From CAYHKY01 sp964357355 (GTDB lineage: Bacteria; Patescibacteriota; Microgenomatia; UBA10105), in NCBI GenBank assembly GCA_964357355.1, contig CAYHKY010000049.1, positions 1 to 11,768 of the forward strand: a DNA stretch of 11,768 nt, in the 5' to 3' direction. The notes beneath the pieces are model-generated. The model was not told where the DNA came from. It did no database searches and saw nothing but the letters and a program-made list of their open reading frames with translations. A program made the position numbers and the translations under genes. The stretch's first letter is position 1, and each line of letters begins with the position of its first letter. This document shows positions 6,140-11,768 of the stretch, piece after piece.

Positions 6140-7497
6140 AACTTTTTTTCCGGAGCAATATAATAACTTCCATCTTCTGATATGACAAAAGCACGTTGTG
6201 GTAAACTCGGGGATTCTGTAGCCCATACTGCTTGCGGCATTCCGACAGATCCTACATAACGGGGAGGCGTGATTTTTTGCGGATTATACAAATACACATT
6301 TGTGTAAGGCGGTGCGTAGTAGAGTGATTCATAAAACACGAGCGGAGTTTCGGCATACACGACATCACCTGCTTTTAACAAAGATTTTATTTCTGTAAAC
6401 GTGTCCCTGATTGGAACTTTGCGGTGAAACGCTACAGCGACAAAATCAATGAGTATTATAGTGATAAGAAATGCATATGCTATACGCCATTTGATGGTTT
6501 GGGGCAGCACCTTTACCATAAAAGCAGAAATCAAAAACACCTCGGCAACTGTCACAAAAATGACATAGCGGTGGACATAAATAGGCTTGATGAGTGATAT
6601 GCCCAGCACCAAAAAAAGCGGAATGAAAATCCACGTCAACCACAAAAGAGTTTGGCTGCGGTTTATTTTGGCTTTCCACAAAAAAAGAGCTGCCAGCAGG
6701 ATAAAAAGTGAGACACCCTGCACATATGGCCATATAAATCCTGGAGTTCCTTCATAACCTACATACAAATTACCGAGTACTGCAGCCAGTAAATTCAAAT
6801 CTATCGGGTACATCCACATTGGTCCGCTCGCTTTGAATTGAGTGAATAATATGGGCATCCAAGGTAAATACAGTAGTCCCAGTAATATATCGTTTCGGAG
6901 AGCAATGCGAAATTTCCCCGTCAACAAGAGATATGAGTTTTGAGCTAGGATGACAAATGCCATAAACGGCTGTGTATACATACCCAGTGATGCTGAAATA
7001 ATATACCCGATCCAATTATTGGTGTACAAAAAATACATTGACAAGGTGGCAAGCATTGTAAGCAAAGAATACATTCTTATTTCAAACGCAAAATAAAGAA
7101 GCATCGGGTTTGCTGCCATCAGGCAAGCCGTATAGACAGCGGCCTTTTTGTCTTTGAAGATGACCAGGGCAAATTTATACACAACTAGCAGAAATAACAA
7201 AAATGCAAGTATAGACAATCCCCGCAGGGCGATTTCGCTTCGTCCGAACAAGAGCATCCATAAATGCAAGAGCAGGTAGTAAAACGGCGGATTAAAATCG
7301 CCGCTGGTTCTACGAATTACTTCCTGGATGCTGTCTTGGGCAATCCAAACTGAAAATGCCTCGTCCCGCCAGAGGCTCTGGGTCCAGTAAAAAAGGGGAG
7401 TATATTTAAATAAAAAATCCAATATTGTTTGCATAAATTGTGATATATGAATGCGAGATAAAGTTAATTGATTTGCATAATCCCTTTTTCTTACCAT
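6136..7497 (-). CDS. GT39/ArnT-like membrane glycosyltransferase (PMT_2 domain)
   Basis: A 453-residue polytopic protein of the Dol-P-Man mannosyltransferase/ArnT superfamily, which moves a sugar from a polyprenyl-phosphate donor to an acceptor on the outer face of the membrane. The catalytic acidic motif in the first external loop is WRDEAFS with D45-E46. It is followed by GDFNPPFYYLLLHLW (66-80) and FGRSEIALRGLS (84-95), characteristic of the PMT_2 domain. About ten further hydrophobic helices follow, then a soluble C-terminal region from about 365. The ATG at 7497 lies 12 bases after the GT2 stop. An internal ATG at 7434 gives a start closer to the first membrane helix and is a fair alternative; neither has a clear ribosome binding site. 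A donor made through the downstream UbiA-like enzyme is plausible but not shown. Confidence 0.85.
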   Translation of the reverse strand: MVRKRDYANQLTLSRIHISQFMQTILDFLFKYTPLFYWTQSLWRDEAFSVWIAQDSIQEVIRRTSGDFNPPFYYLLLHLWMLLFGRSEIALRGLSILAFLLFLLVVYKFALVIFKDKKAAVYTACLMAANPMLLYFAFEIRMYSLLTMLATLSMYFLYTNNWIGYIISASLGMYTQPFMAFVILAQNSYLLLTGKFRIALRNDILLGLLYLPWMPILFTQFKASGPMWMYPIDLNLLAAVLGNLYVGYEGTPGFIWPYVQGVSLFILLAALFLWKAKINRSQTLLWLTWIFIPLFLVLGISLIKPIYVHRYVIFVTVAEVFLISAFMVKVLPQTIKWRIAYAFLITIILIDFVAVAFHRKVPIRDTFTEIKSLLKAGDVVYAETPLVFYESLYYAPPYTNVYLYNPQKITPPRYVGSVGMPQAVWATESPSLPQRAFVISEDGSYYIAPEKKL

Positions 7498-7509
7498 GTA
7501 TTACATGGA

Positions 7510-8991
7510 TCATACTTTTTCCGTGACGCGATACTCCAAACGTTTGCCCAGCATGAGTCTGGTATGGGCATCGAGTCCGGGTAAGGTTGAGAGGAAAAAA
7601 GACACAATCGGAAGAGAGAGCCATTGGAGATAGAGAATAGGAGTTTTCCACATTTTAAACTCTTTTGGGCGCGCCGGTTTAGCGCGCAAATCCAAGATAA
7701 TCATGACAGCCAAAAAGGCGATGCTGACTGTCAAAATAGCTGAAGAAATTTGTGAGAGGCTGTGACCCAGGACAGTTCGGGCAAATTGTTGATTGATAAG
7801 AGGTGGAATGGTTGAACCTAATGTCAAAATAAACCAGTTGGTCGGCCAGAGTAAGTGGTTTTCCAAAAGATGTAAGACTCTTTGTGTTTTGTCCCAGAAA
7901 GGAATTGTACTGTTGGTAAAATAGTTTTTCATCACAAACGGAATATCTGATACACCCCAAGCCCAGCGTTTTTGCTGCTCGTACTGATTGATCATTGTCC
8001 GCCAAAATCCGTATGATTCGGCCGCGTCTGCCATGACAGGCAGATAAATAGGTTTGGTTTTCACTTTTTCTCCCAGGGCAAAATAAGTCTTGAAAAACAG
8101 ATGGTAGTCTTCGGGAATCACGTCTACTCCCCAAAACCCGACGCGCTCAACCGTCGCAAAAGACAGGGAATAAGTTGAGAAATTAATCAGCCGGTCTTCC
8201 TGGGGTAACAGCGCGAGGTTAAAAATACTGGAGATGGTATTGATGACCCTGCCGGGTAAGGGAATCCGCCAAATATTTGAATAAAACAAAATTGCGGGTT
8301 GATAGAAATGATATTCCCGCTCTGGGTCAGTTAAAAATGTGTAACCCAAGTGGGATAAGTATTTAGGATGGAGTAGTACATCGGCGTCACAAGAAGTGAC
8401 AGTAGTGAATTTTGAATCAATTGCCAATTCTTTGAGTTTTGCTGCCACAAATCTGCCGGCATAGGCCATGTTGGAGGATTTGCCCATGATTTCTCCGGGT
8501 TGAAGCGGATGCTTGGTGACCCAAAAATGCTTGAAGTGATGGCTATATTTTTCCGAAAGGATTTTGCCAGTTTCATCCGCATGGGGGTCTAAGCTTTCAG
8601 TTGCCAAAACGACAATGACTTGGTCAAGCGGAAATGTTTGGAGGAGAAGGTTGTCGAGAGTGTCTCCAAGTACCGAGAGCGGCTCTTTGTATTGGGGAAT
8701 GATGAGAATCTGGTAAAGTTTTGTTGCATTTGTCTGTTTCGTAAATTGTGACTGCCAATCAACTTTGGTGTGAGCGGAAAGTGTTAAGAATGCCCGAATA
8801 CCAAAAATAGCTATCCGAAATGATTTATAAAACCAGTAAACGTCAAACGTCAGCACAAAATAGGCAACCAGAGCTGGATGCCAAAAAGAGAGCCAGACAG
8901 GCATGGTAATCAGAAACCAGGAAAGGAGGGGAATGCCTATCTCAAACAGCCTTCTACTTTTATTGGGATAGCGCTCAATGAGGCGTCTCAT
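7510..8991 (-). CDS. Membrane GT2 family glycosyltransferase
   Basis: A 493-residue inverting glycosyltransferase with a cytosolic GT-A domain between membrane helices, of the cellulose-synthase-like type. Two N-terminal helices span about 17-35 and 38-62. The GT-A domain has IPQYKEP (98-104), the metal-binding SCDADVLLHP with D202 and D204, the catalytic ED pair E294-D295 in VIPEDYHLF, and QQKRW (339-343), the QxxRW motif of processive enzymes. Three C-terminal helices lie at about 382-400, 414-434 and 451-471. All catalytic residues are present. It is followed 12 bases later by the GT39 gene. It probably builds or extends a surface polysaccharide or glycolipid; sugar and acceptor cannot be read from sequence. 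Confidence 0.88.
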   Translation of the reverse strand: MRRLIERYPNKSRRLFEIGIPLLSWFLITMPVWLSFWHPALVAYFVLTFDVYWFYKSFRIAIFGIRAFLTLSAHTKVDWQSQFTKQTNATKLYQILIIPQYKEPLSVLGDTLDNLLLQTFPLDQVIVVLATESLDPHADETGKILSEKYSHHFKHFWVTKHPLQPGEIMGKSSNMAYAGRFVAAKLKELAIDSKFTTVTSCDADVLLHPKYLSHLGYTFLTDPEREYHFYQPAILFYSNIWRIPLPGRVINTISSIFNLALLPQEDRLINFSTYSLSFATVERVGFWGVDVIPEDYHLFFKTYFALGEKVKTKPIYLPVMADAAESYGFWRTMINQYEQQKRWAWGVSDIPFVMKNYFTNSTIPFWDKTQRVLHLLENHLLWPTNWFILTLGSTIPPLINQQFARTVLGHSLSQISSAILTVSIAFLAVMIILDLRAKPARPKEFKMWKTPILYLQWLSLPIVSFFLSTLPGLDAHTRLMLGKRLEYRVTEKV

Positions 8992-9000
8992 GTACTGTCA

Positions 9001-9031
9001 ATTGTAGCACAAAGATTGATTTGAGGCTCAA
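9001..9031 (-). promoter_or_regulatory. Putative promoter of the GT2-led glycan operon
   Basis: Read on the minus strand: -10 TACAAT (9001-9006) with TG one base upstream (extended -10), and a poorer -35 TTGAGC (9026-9031) at a long 19-base spacing inside the end of tatD. Only nine bases separate the -10 from the GT2 ATG, so the transcript would be leaderless or have a leader of 2-3 bases. Transcription from tatD may also read through the 36-base gap. Confidence 0.4.
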
Positions 9032-9951
9032 TTTAAACCAAACAACCCGGCCGCGTTTTCTGTGGATAAGTGGATAACTTCGGATAGAGGAGAAGAGTGG
9101 TAATTGGCAACTGCTTGGGCAATTAGAGGTAAATAAACCGGTTCATTGCGGGTCCCGCGGTGGGGAACAGGTGTTAAATAAGGGGAATCAGTTTCCAACA
9201 AAATCCGATTCAGAGGTGCCGAGTTGACAAGGGGAGAGTATTGGGTTTTACTATAGGTAATATTACCATCAAACCCCACATAATAACCCATAGTAAGTAT
9301 CACTTGTAAATCTTGAGTGCTGCCGGAGAAACAATGAAATACACCCCGTAATCTGTTTGTCAGTTTGGCAGATGTTTGCTGATCATGTCTGATATAGTTA
9401 GTTTTCACGGAATCTTGATCATGATTGATATAGTTGTTTGAAATGGGAGGGTTGCGGGAATTAGTTTTATCCTTCAATTGACGGATAACTTGAATCATGT
9501 CACTATATGCATCACGGCAGTGGAGTATGAGCGGCTTATTGTGGATAAGTGCCAGCTCCAGTTGGAGGAGAAATAAATCCAGCTGTTTCTTTTTTATTGC
9601 AGAAGTAATTTCTGTATTGGGATATTTGGTTTTGGTATAATGGTAGTAATCAAGACCTATCTCCCCTAAAGCGACCACTCCACTACTCTCAAGAAGTTCC
9701 TCCAATTGATGTCGTACATTATTATTAATTATTAATTTTTCATCATGAGCATGATGAGGATGGATGCCTACGGCTGCGAAGCAGATGCCGGGGTACTTTT
9801 GAGCTATTTCGACAGCTCGCCTACTGGAGACAATGTCTGTCCCCGGAACGATGATCTTCTCTACTCCCTGTTCCTTACAACGTCGTACAACATCGTCCAG
9901 ATCATTTGTAAATGCAGCAAAGTTCAGATGACAATGCGTATCAATAAGCAT
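9028..9951 (-). CDS. tatD: TatD family metal-dependent hydrolase (putative DNase) with a hydrophilic insertion
   Basis: A 307-residue TIM-barrel metallohydrolase of the TatD/YcfH family; characterised members degrade DNA or act as 3'-5' exonucleases. Motifs are DTHCHL (4-9), GIHPHHA (62-68), GEIGLDYY with E97, HCRDA with H144, HCFSGS with H206, and ETDSPYLTP with D255, then RGTRNEP (265-271). The metal-binding set is complete. Family members are usually about 255-265 residues. The excess lies mainly between about 162 and 202, just before HCFSGS, where an Asn/Asp/His-rich segment repeats NYI(N/R)HDQ twice, matching a DNA direct repeat. The ATG at 9951 is preceded by GGGGGAG four bases away, close for a ribosome binding site. 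It is divergent from the SDR gene and 36 bases upstream of the GT2 gene. Confidence 0.93.
   Translation of the reverse strand: MLIDTHCHLNFAAFTNDLDDVVRRCKEQGVEKIIVPGTDIVSSRRAVEIAQKYPGICFAAVGIHPHHAHDEKLIINNNVRHQLEELLESSGVVALGEIGLDYYHYTKTKYPNTEITSAIKKKQLDLFLLQLELALIHNKPLILHCRDAYSDMIQVIRQLKDKTNSRNPPISNNYINHDQDSVKTNYIRHDQQTSAKLTNRLRGVFHCFSGSTQDLQVILTMGYYVGFDGNITYSKTQYSPLVNSAPLNRILLETDSPYLTPVPHRGTRNEPVYLPLIAQAVANYHSSPLSEVIHLSTENAAGLFGLN
9061..9077 (-). other. Perfect DnaA-box sequence followed by a near match
   Basis: TGTGGATAA at 9061-9069 is the exact complement of the TTATCCACA consensus, and AGTGGATAA at 9069-9077 differs at one position. A further exact copy is at 9540-9548 in the same gene and another at 2949-2957. 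They are inside coding sequence (TTA TCC ACA reads Leu-Ser-Thr in TatD), so coding constraint may explain them. No dnaA or dnaN gene is nearby, so an origin is not claimed. Confidence 0.25.
9381..9436. repeat. Direct repeat inside tatD (36-base period)
   Basis: GATCATGTCTGATATAGTT at 9381-9399 recurs as GATCATGATTGATATAGTT at 9417-9435, with 17 of 19 bases identical. The period of 36 bases is 12 codons, so the reading frame is kept and the protein repeats NYI(N/R)HDQ. The junction AATCTTGATCATGATT (9411-9426) is itself nearly palindromic. It looks like a tandem duplication within the TatD insertion. Confidence 0.75.
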
Positions 9952-9962
9952 AATACTCCCCC

Positions 9963-9993
9963 ATTATAAATGAAACATTAAAATAGGCATCAA
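9963..9993 (-). promoter_or_regulatory. Putative promoter of tatD
   Basis: On the minus strand a perfect -10 TATAAT (9963-9968) lies 11 bases before the tatD ATG, with a 4/6 -35 TTGATG (9988-9993) at a 19-base spacing. The GGGGGAG before the ATG would fall largely at or upstream of the predicted first transcribed base, so its role in translation is doubtful if this promoter is used. Confidence 0.4.
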
Positions 9994-10102
9994 AAAAAAT
10001 TTGTACCGGAAAGAGTTTACCGAACATAAATGCAGGAAAAATATAATCGACTTAAATTACCAGCTTTTTTACTGTTACTCTATTAAAATTTGGCAATTTC
10101 AG

Positions 10103-10108
10103 TATAAT
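10103..10108 (+). promoter_or_regulatory. -10 box of the SDR gene
   Basis: A perfect TATAAT ends eight bases before the ATG at 10117, so transcription would start at or next to the start codon. No convincing -35 is present at 16-19 bases. Another TATAAT at 10042-10047 could give a longer leader. The rest of the 165-base divergent region (9952-10116) is AT-rich with no other feature that I can support. Confidence 0.4.
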
Positions 10109-10116
10109 CTAAGCGT

Positions 10117-10800
10117 ATGACTAATAAAGTAGTAATAATTACCGGTGCAACCAGCGGTATAGGTAAGGCGCTTGCATTGGCATACCTGGAAAAAGGATGT
10201 GCATTGATTCTTACTGGTAGAAATCCGGACGGGTTTGCGGATGTGCAAGGAAAGAATGTTGATGTGATTTTGGGCGATATAACAGTTCAAAGTACTATAA
10301 ATAAAGTGGTACAATTAGCAGAGTCCAAGTACGGGAGAGTCGATGTGTTGATAAATAATGCGGGTATCACTTTTATCCAGCCTTTTGCAGAAAATACTTC
10401 GGAACAACTGGATTTGATAATTAATACGAATCTCAAATCGCACATATTGCTTACTTCCCGGCTGTATCCGCTGATGCAAAAACAGCAGTCAGGCCATATC
10501 GTATTTATAAATTCCAGTGCCGGAAAAGAAGGTTACAAAAACCACACGCTTTATAGCGCGACAAAATTCGGTTTATCTGGATTTGCCAAAAGTTTGCGGC
10601 TTGAAGCAAAAGAATACAACATAAAAGTCACCAGCATATATCCCGGCGGGGTAAAAACTCAGCTGTATCGAAATCTCAAAACTCCGGTAGATTCAACTGT
10701 TTATATGGATCCCAAACATGTGGCTCACGCAGTTGTCTATTTAACCGAGGCGCAAGGATATTGCCCGGATGAACTGGTCTTGAGCCGGATGTCAAAATGA
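10117..10800 (+). CDS. Short-chain dehydrogenase/reductase (SDR) family oxidoreductase
   Basis: A 227-residue classical SDR. The Rossmann cofactor motif is TGATSGIG (9-16). R35 in LTGRN follows the second strand and suggests NADP preference. GDIT (53-56) and NNAG (80-83) follow. The catalytic residues are Ser133 or Ser134 in INSSAG, Tyr146 and Lys150 (YSATK), with N104 in the IINTN motif as the usual fourth member. PGGVKT (176-181) closes the cofactor site. It is therefore expected to be a soluble, active oxidoreductase. The C-terminus is short with little substrate-loop sequence, so the substrate cannot be assigned; its position beside envelope genes does not prove a sugar substrate. The ATG at 10117 gives a normal N-terminus. 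It converges on the GNAT gene, 24 bases away. Confidence 0.92.
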   Translation: MTNKVVIITGATSGIGKALALAYLEKGCALILTGRNPDGFADVQGKNVDVILGDITVQSTINKVVQLAESKYGRVDVLINNAGITFIQPFAENTSEQLDLIINTNLKSHILLTSRLYPLMQKQQSGHIVFINSSAGKEGYKNHTLYSATKFGLSGFAKSLRLEAKEYNIKVTSIYPGGVKTQLYRNLKTPVDSTVYMDPKHVAHAVVYLTEAQGYCPDELVLSRMSK

Positions 10801-10824
10801 TATTGGTCAAAAGTTAATAAAACT

Positions 10825-11382
10825 TTACCATGCTTCACCAAAGTAGACGGGTAGGTTTTCAAACCGTTCTCTATTTCTAATTGCTTTTTCTGAAATATAT
10901 CGGATCATTGCCAGTTCATCCTGGGGTTGTGGGATAGGTGTACCTTCATTTATAAAAATATCATCATTGGCCAGAATTTCCCAGCCGCTCCGTCTATAAA
11001 AGACTTCATGATTCCGGTGGCAAAACAGCACGGCCACGTCAAAATTCTGTTTGTCAATAAAACGAGCGGCGCGGTTTATTATCTGTGAACCAAATCCTTT
11101 TTTGCGGAAATCGGGATGAGTCATGACTCCACCAAATCCTGCCAATAAATATTGCGTATCCGCATGACGGAAATTTTTAGTTAAAACCGCGGCATGACTG
11201 ACCACAATAGACTTATTAAGTAATAGAAATCTGACTCTTTTTTGAGAGGTTTCATCCAACCAGGCAATATTTCTTGGTATACGAGGGGAAACTCGTGGGA
11301 ACGCGAGATTGTAAAGACTAACCAATTGGCTTTTTATATGAAGCGGAAGTTTAGTTGTGGATTCTACCATTTGTATCTGCAT
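10825..11382 (-). CDS. GNAT family N-acetyltransferase
   Basis: A 185-residue acetyl-CoA-dependent acetyltransferase. The core has strand beta-4 LAGFGGVMTHP (80-90) and the acetyl-CoA pyrophosphate loop R93-K-K-G96-F-G98 (RxxGxG), followed by helix residues 99-111. The late motif VFYRRSGWEIL (127-137) is typical of GNATs. The overall order resembles the aminoglycoside 2'-N-acetyltransferase and Eis-like groups, but I see no basis for claiming drug resistance. The ATG at 11382 is used; an in-frame ATG at 11370 would shorten it by four residues. A TATGAT six bases upstream of the ATG could be a -10 box without a good -35. The substrate is unknown and no partner gene lies nearby. Confidence 0.88.
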   Translation of the reverse strand: MQIQMVESTTKLPLHIKSQLVSLYNLAFPRVSPRIPRNIAWLDETSQKRVRFLLLNKSIVVSHAAVLTKNFRHADTQYLLAGFGGVMTHPDFRKKGFGSQIINRAARFIDKQNFDVAVLFCHRNHEVFYRRSGWEILANDDIFINEGTPIPQPQDELAMIRYISEKAIRNRERFENLPVYFGEAW

Positions 11383-11458
11383 ATATTAATCATATTACAA
11401 CAAAGTTGAAATGAAGTCGGCGCGGATTTGATTTTGGATTCCCAATACCTAATATCAA

Positions 11459-11668
11459 TTAAGAAGCCAACTTTTGGCGAACTTGTTCCGGGAAAACTTT
11501 GGAGGTTTGTGTCATAAATGCTGACGCGTTAAGTATTTCTAGAAGCACTGGTTTGTTCTCTTTAGAGAAATGGATTATGACATTTTTTTCCTGCTCAGCA
11601 TAATCAACTTTCTTATTTGAAAGCCAGAGCATCAATACATCATCCTCTTTGTCATATCGCATTTTCAT
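11459..11668 (-). CDS. DUF2283 family protein
   Basis: A 69-residue protein matching the DUF2283 pattern: an opening MKMRYDKEDDVLMLWLS, a conserved acidic middle, and EILNAS near residue 45, as in the family's usual EIL(D/N)AS. Length is normal for the family. DUF2283 proteins are frequently encoded directly next to DUF4258 proteins, and the pair is often suggested to be toxin-antitoxin-like, although activity is not well established. Here the ATG overlaps the stop codon of a DUF4258-like reading frame as ATGA (11665-11668), consistent with coupling. It is 76 bases upstream of the GNAT gene, a gap in which I see no clear promoter or terminator. Confidence 0.82.
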   Translation of the reverse strand: MKMRYDKEDDVLMLWLSNKKVDYAEQEKNVIIHFSKENKPVLLEILNASAFMTQTSKVFPEQVRQKLAS

Positions 11669-11768
11669 ACAAAATACCTGCCTTTTTTGGTGGGATAAAA
11701 TGTAATGACTATAATTAGATCATCTGCGTAATTAGCACCTTAACAAACCAAGTAAGCTCATGATAAGC
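11665..11768 (-). pseudogene. C-terminus of a DUF4258-like gene, partial and apparently frameshifted
   Basis: The minus strand ending at TGA 11665-11667 encodes YADDLIIVITFYPTKKGRY plus FV, which resembles the C-terminus of DUF4258 proteins (a hydrophobic VVVTxY strand followed by a basic tail). Upstream in that frame a TAA occurs at 11740-11742. In another frame the sequence from the window edge reads AYHELTWFVKVL, which is what normally precedes that strand, and this frame stops at 11715-11717. Adding one base near 11730-11735 (for example CTAAT to CTAAAT) joins them as WFVKVLNYADDLIIV. So this is either a real frameshift mutation or a sequencing error. The gene continues beyond the window. 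Confidence 0.55.

Noticed and set aside
6140..6226. 29-residue N-terminal extension of the small membrane protein
   Set aside because: It lies entirely inside the GT39 gene; the ATG at 6139 gives the common ATGA overlap and a normal membrane-protein start.
7679..8134. 151-codon minus-strand open frame
   Set aside because: It is an alternative frame inside the GT2 gene without recognisable features.
10810..10826. AAAGTT-AATAA-AACTTT hairpin between the convergent SDR and GNAT genes
   Set aside because: The stem is six A/T-rich pairs with no T-run on either side, so it is too weak to call a terminator.
33..11736. CTAATTACGCAG near both window ends in opposite orientation (33-44 and 11725-11736)
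   Set aside because: Shared 12-mers are expected several times by chance in a window of this size, and the flanks do not match.
1..11768. CRISPR array, tRNA, rRNA or insertion sequence
   Set aside because: No regularly spaced repeats, cloverleaf-like sequence, rRNA segments or transposase reading frames were seen on either strand.

Overview
The window looks like chromosome from an uncultivated, small-genome bacterium of the Candidate Phyla Radiation (Patescibacteria, most like Microgenomates). This is inferred from the gene mix: a PEGA/SH3b membrane-anchored protein, an M23 peptidase with a CPR-like N-terminus, a decaprenyl-phosphate phosphoribosyltransferase-like UbiA protein and a divergent WecA/MraY-like enzyme, all tightly packed, with weak Shine-Dalgarno signals. 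Several genes end in TGA, so UGA is a stop here, which argues against the recoded Gracilibacteria/Absconditabacteria. No rRNA, tRNA, CRISPR array, transposase or phage gene was seen.

Left part (1-2814): an endonuclease/exonuclease/phosphatase-fold protein (+) converges on an M23 metallopeptidase (-). The roughly 190 bp between them hold nested inverted repeats flanked by diverged direct repeats, then a small hairpin with a T-run. The peptidase is divergent from a two-PEGA plus SH3b wall-binding protein; good sigma70-like promoters point both ways in the shared intergenic region.

Centre (2820-9951, all -): seven genes in close succession. In transcription order they are a TatD-family metal-dependent hydrolase, a membrane GT2 glycosyltransferase, a GT39/ArnT-type membrane glycosyltransferase, a 128-residue multi-pass membrane protein, a WecA/TagO/MraY-family phosphoglycosyl transferase, a UbiA-family phosphoribosyltransferase-like enzyme and an unrecognised 298-residue protein with a hydrophobic hairpin. 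The GT39-to-UbiA junctions are ATGA, TAATG and ATGA overlaps, so they are probably translationally coupled. The likely theme is polyprenyl-phosphate-linked cell-surface glycan synthesis. One enzyme would load a sugar phosphate onto the lipid carrier, another would make a polyprenyl-phospho-pentose donor, the GT39 protein would transfer from polyprenyl-phosphate sugars and the GT2 protein would build or extend the glycan.

Right part (10117-11768): a short-chain dehydrogenase/reductase (+) divergent from tatD, then a GNAT acetyltransferase (-), a DUF2283 protein (-) and, running off the window edge, the C-terminus of a DUF4258-like gene that appears frameshifted. DUF4258/DUF2283 pairs resemble toxin-antitoxin-type modules. 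Putative -10 boxes lie only 8-11 bases upstream of the GT2, tatD and SDR start codons, suggesting leaderless or near-leaderless transcripts.

Most notable: the WecA-like enzyme lacks two usually conserved acidic residues; TatD carries an in-frame insertion containing a DNA direct repeat; the convergent intergenic region is highly structured; and the DUF4258 partner seems decayed.
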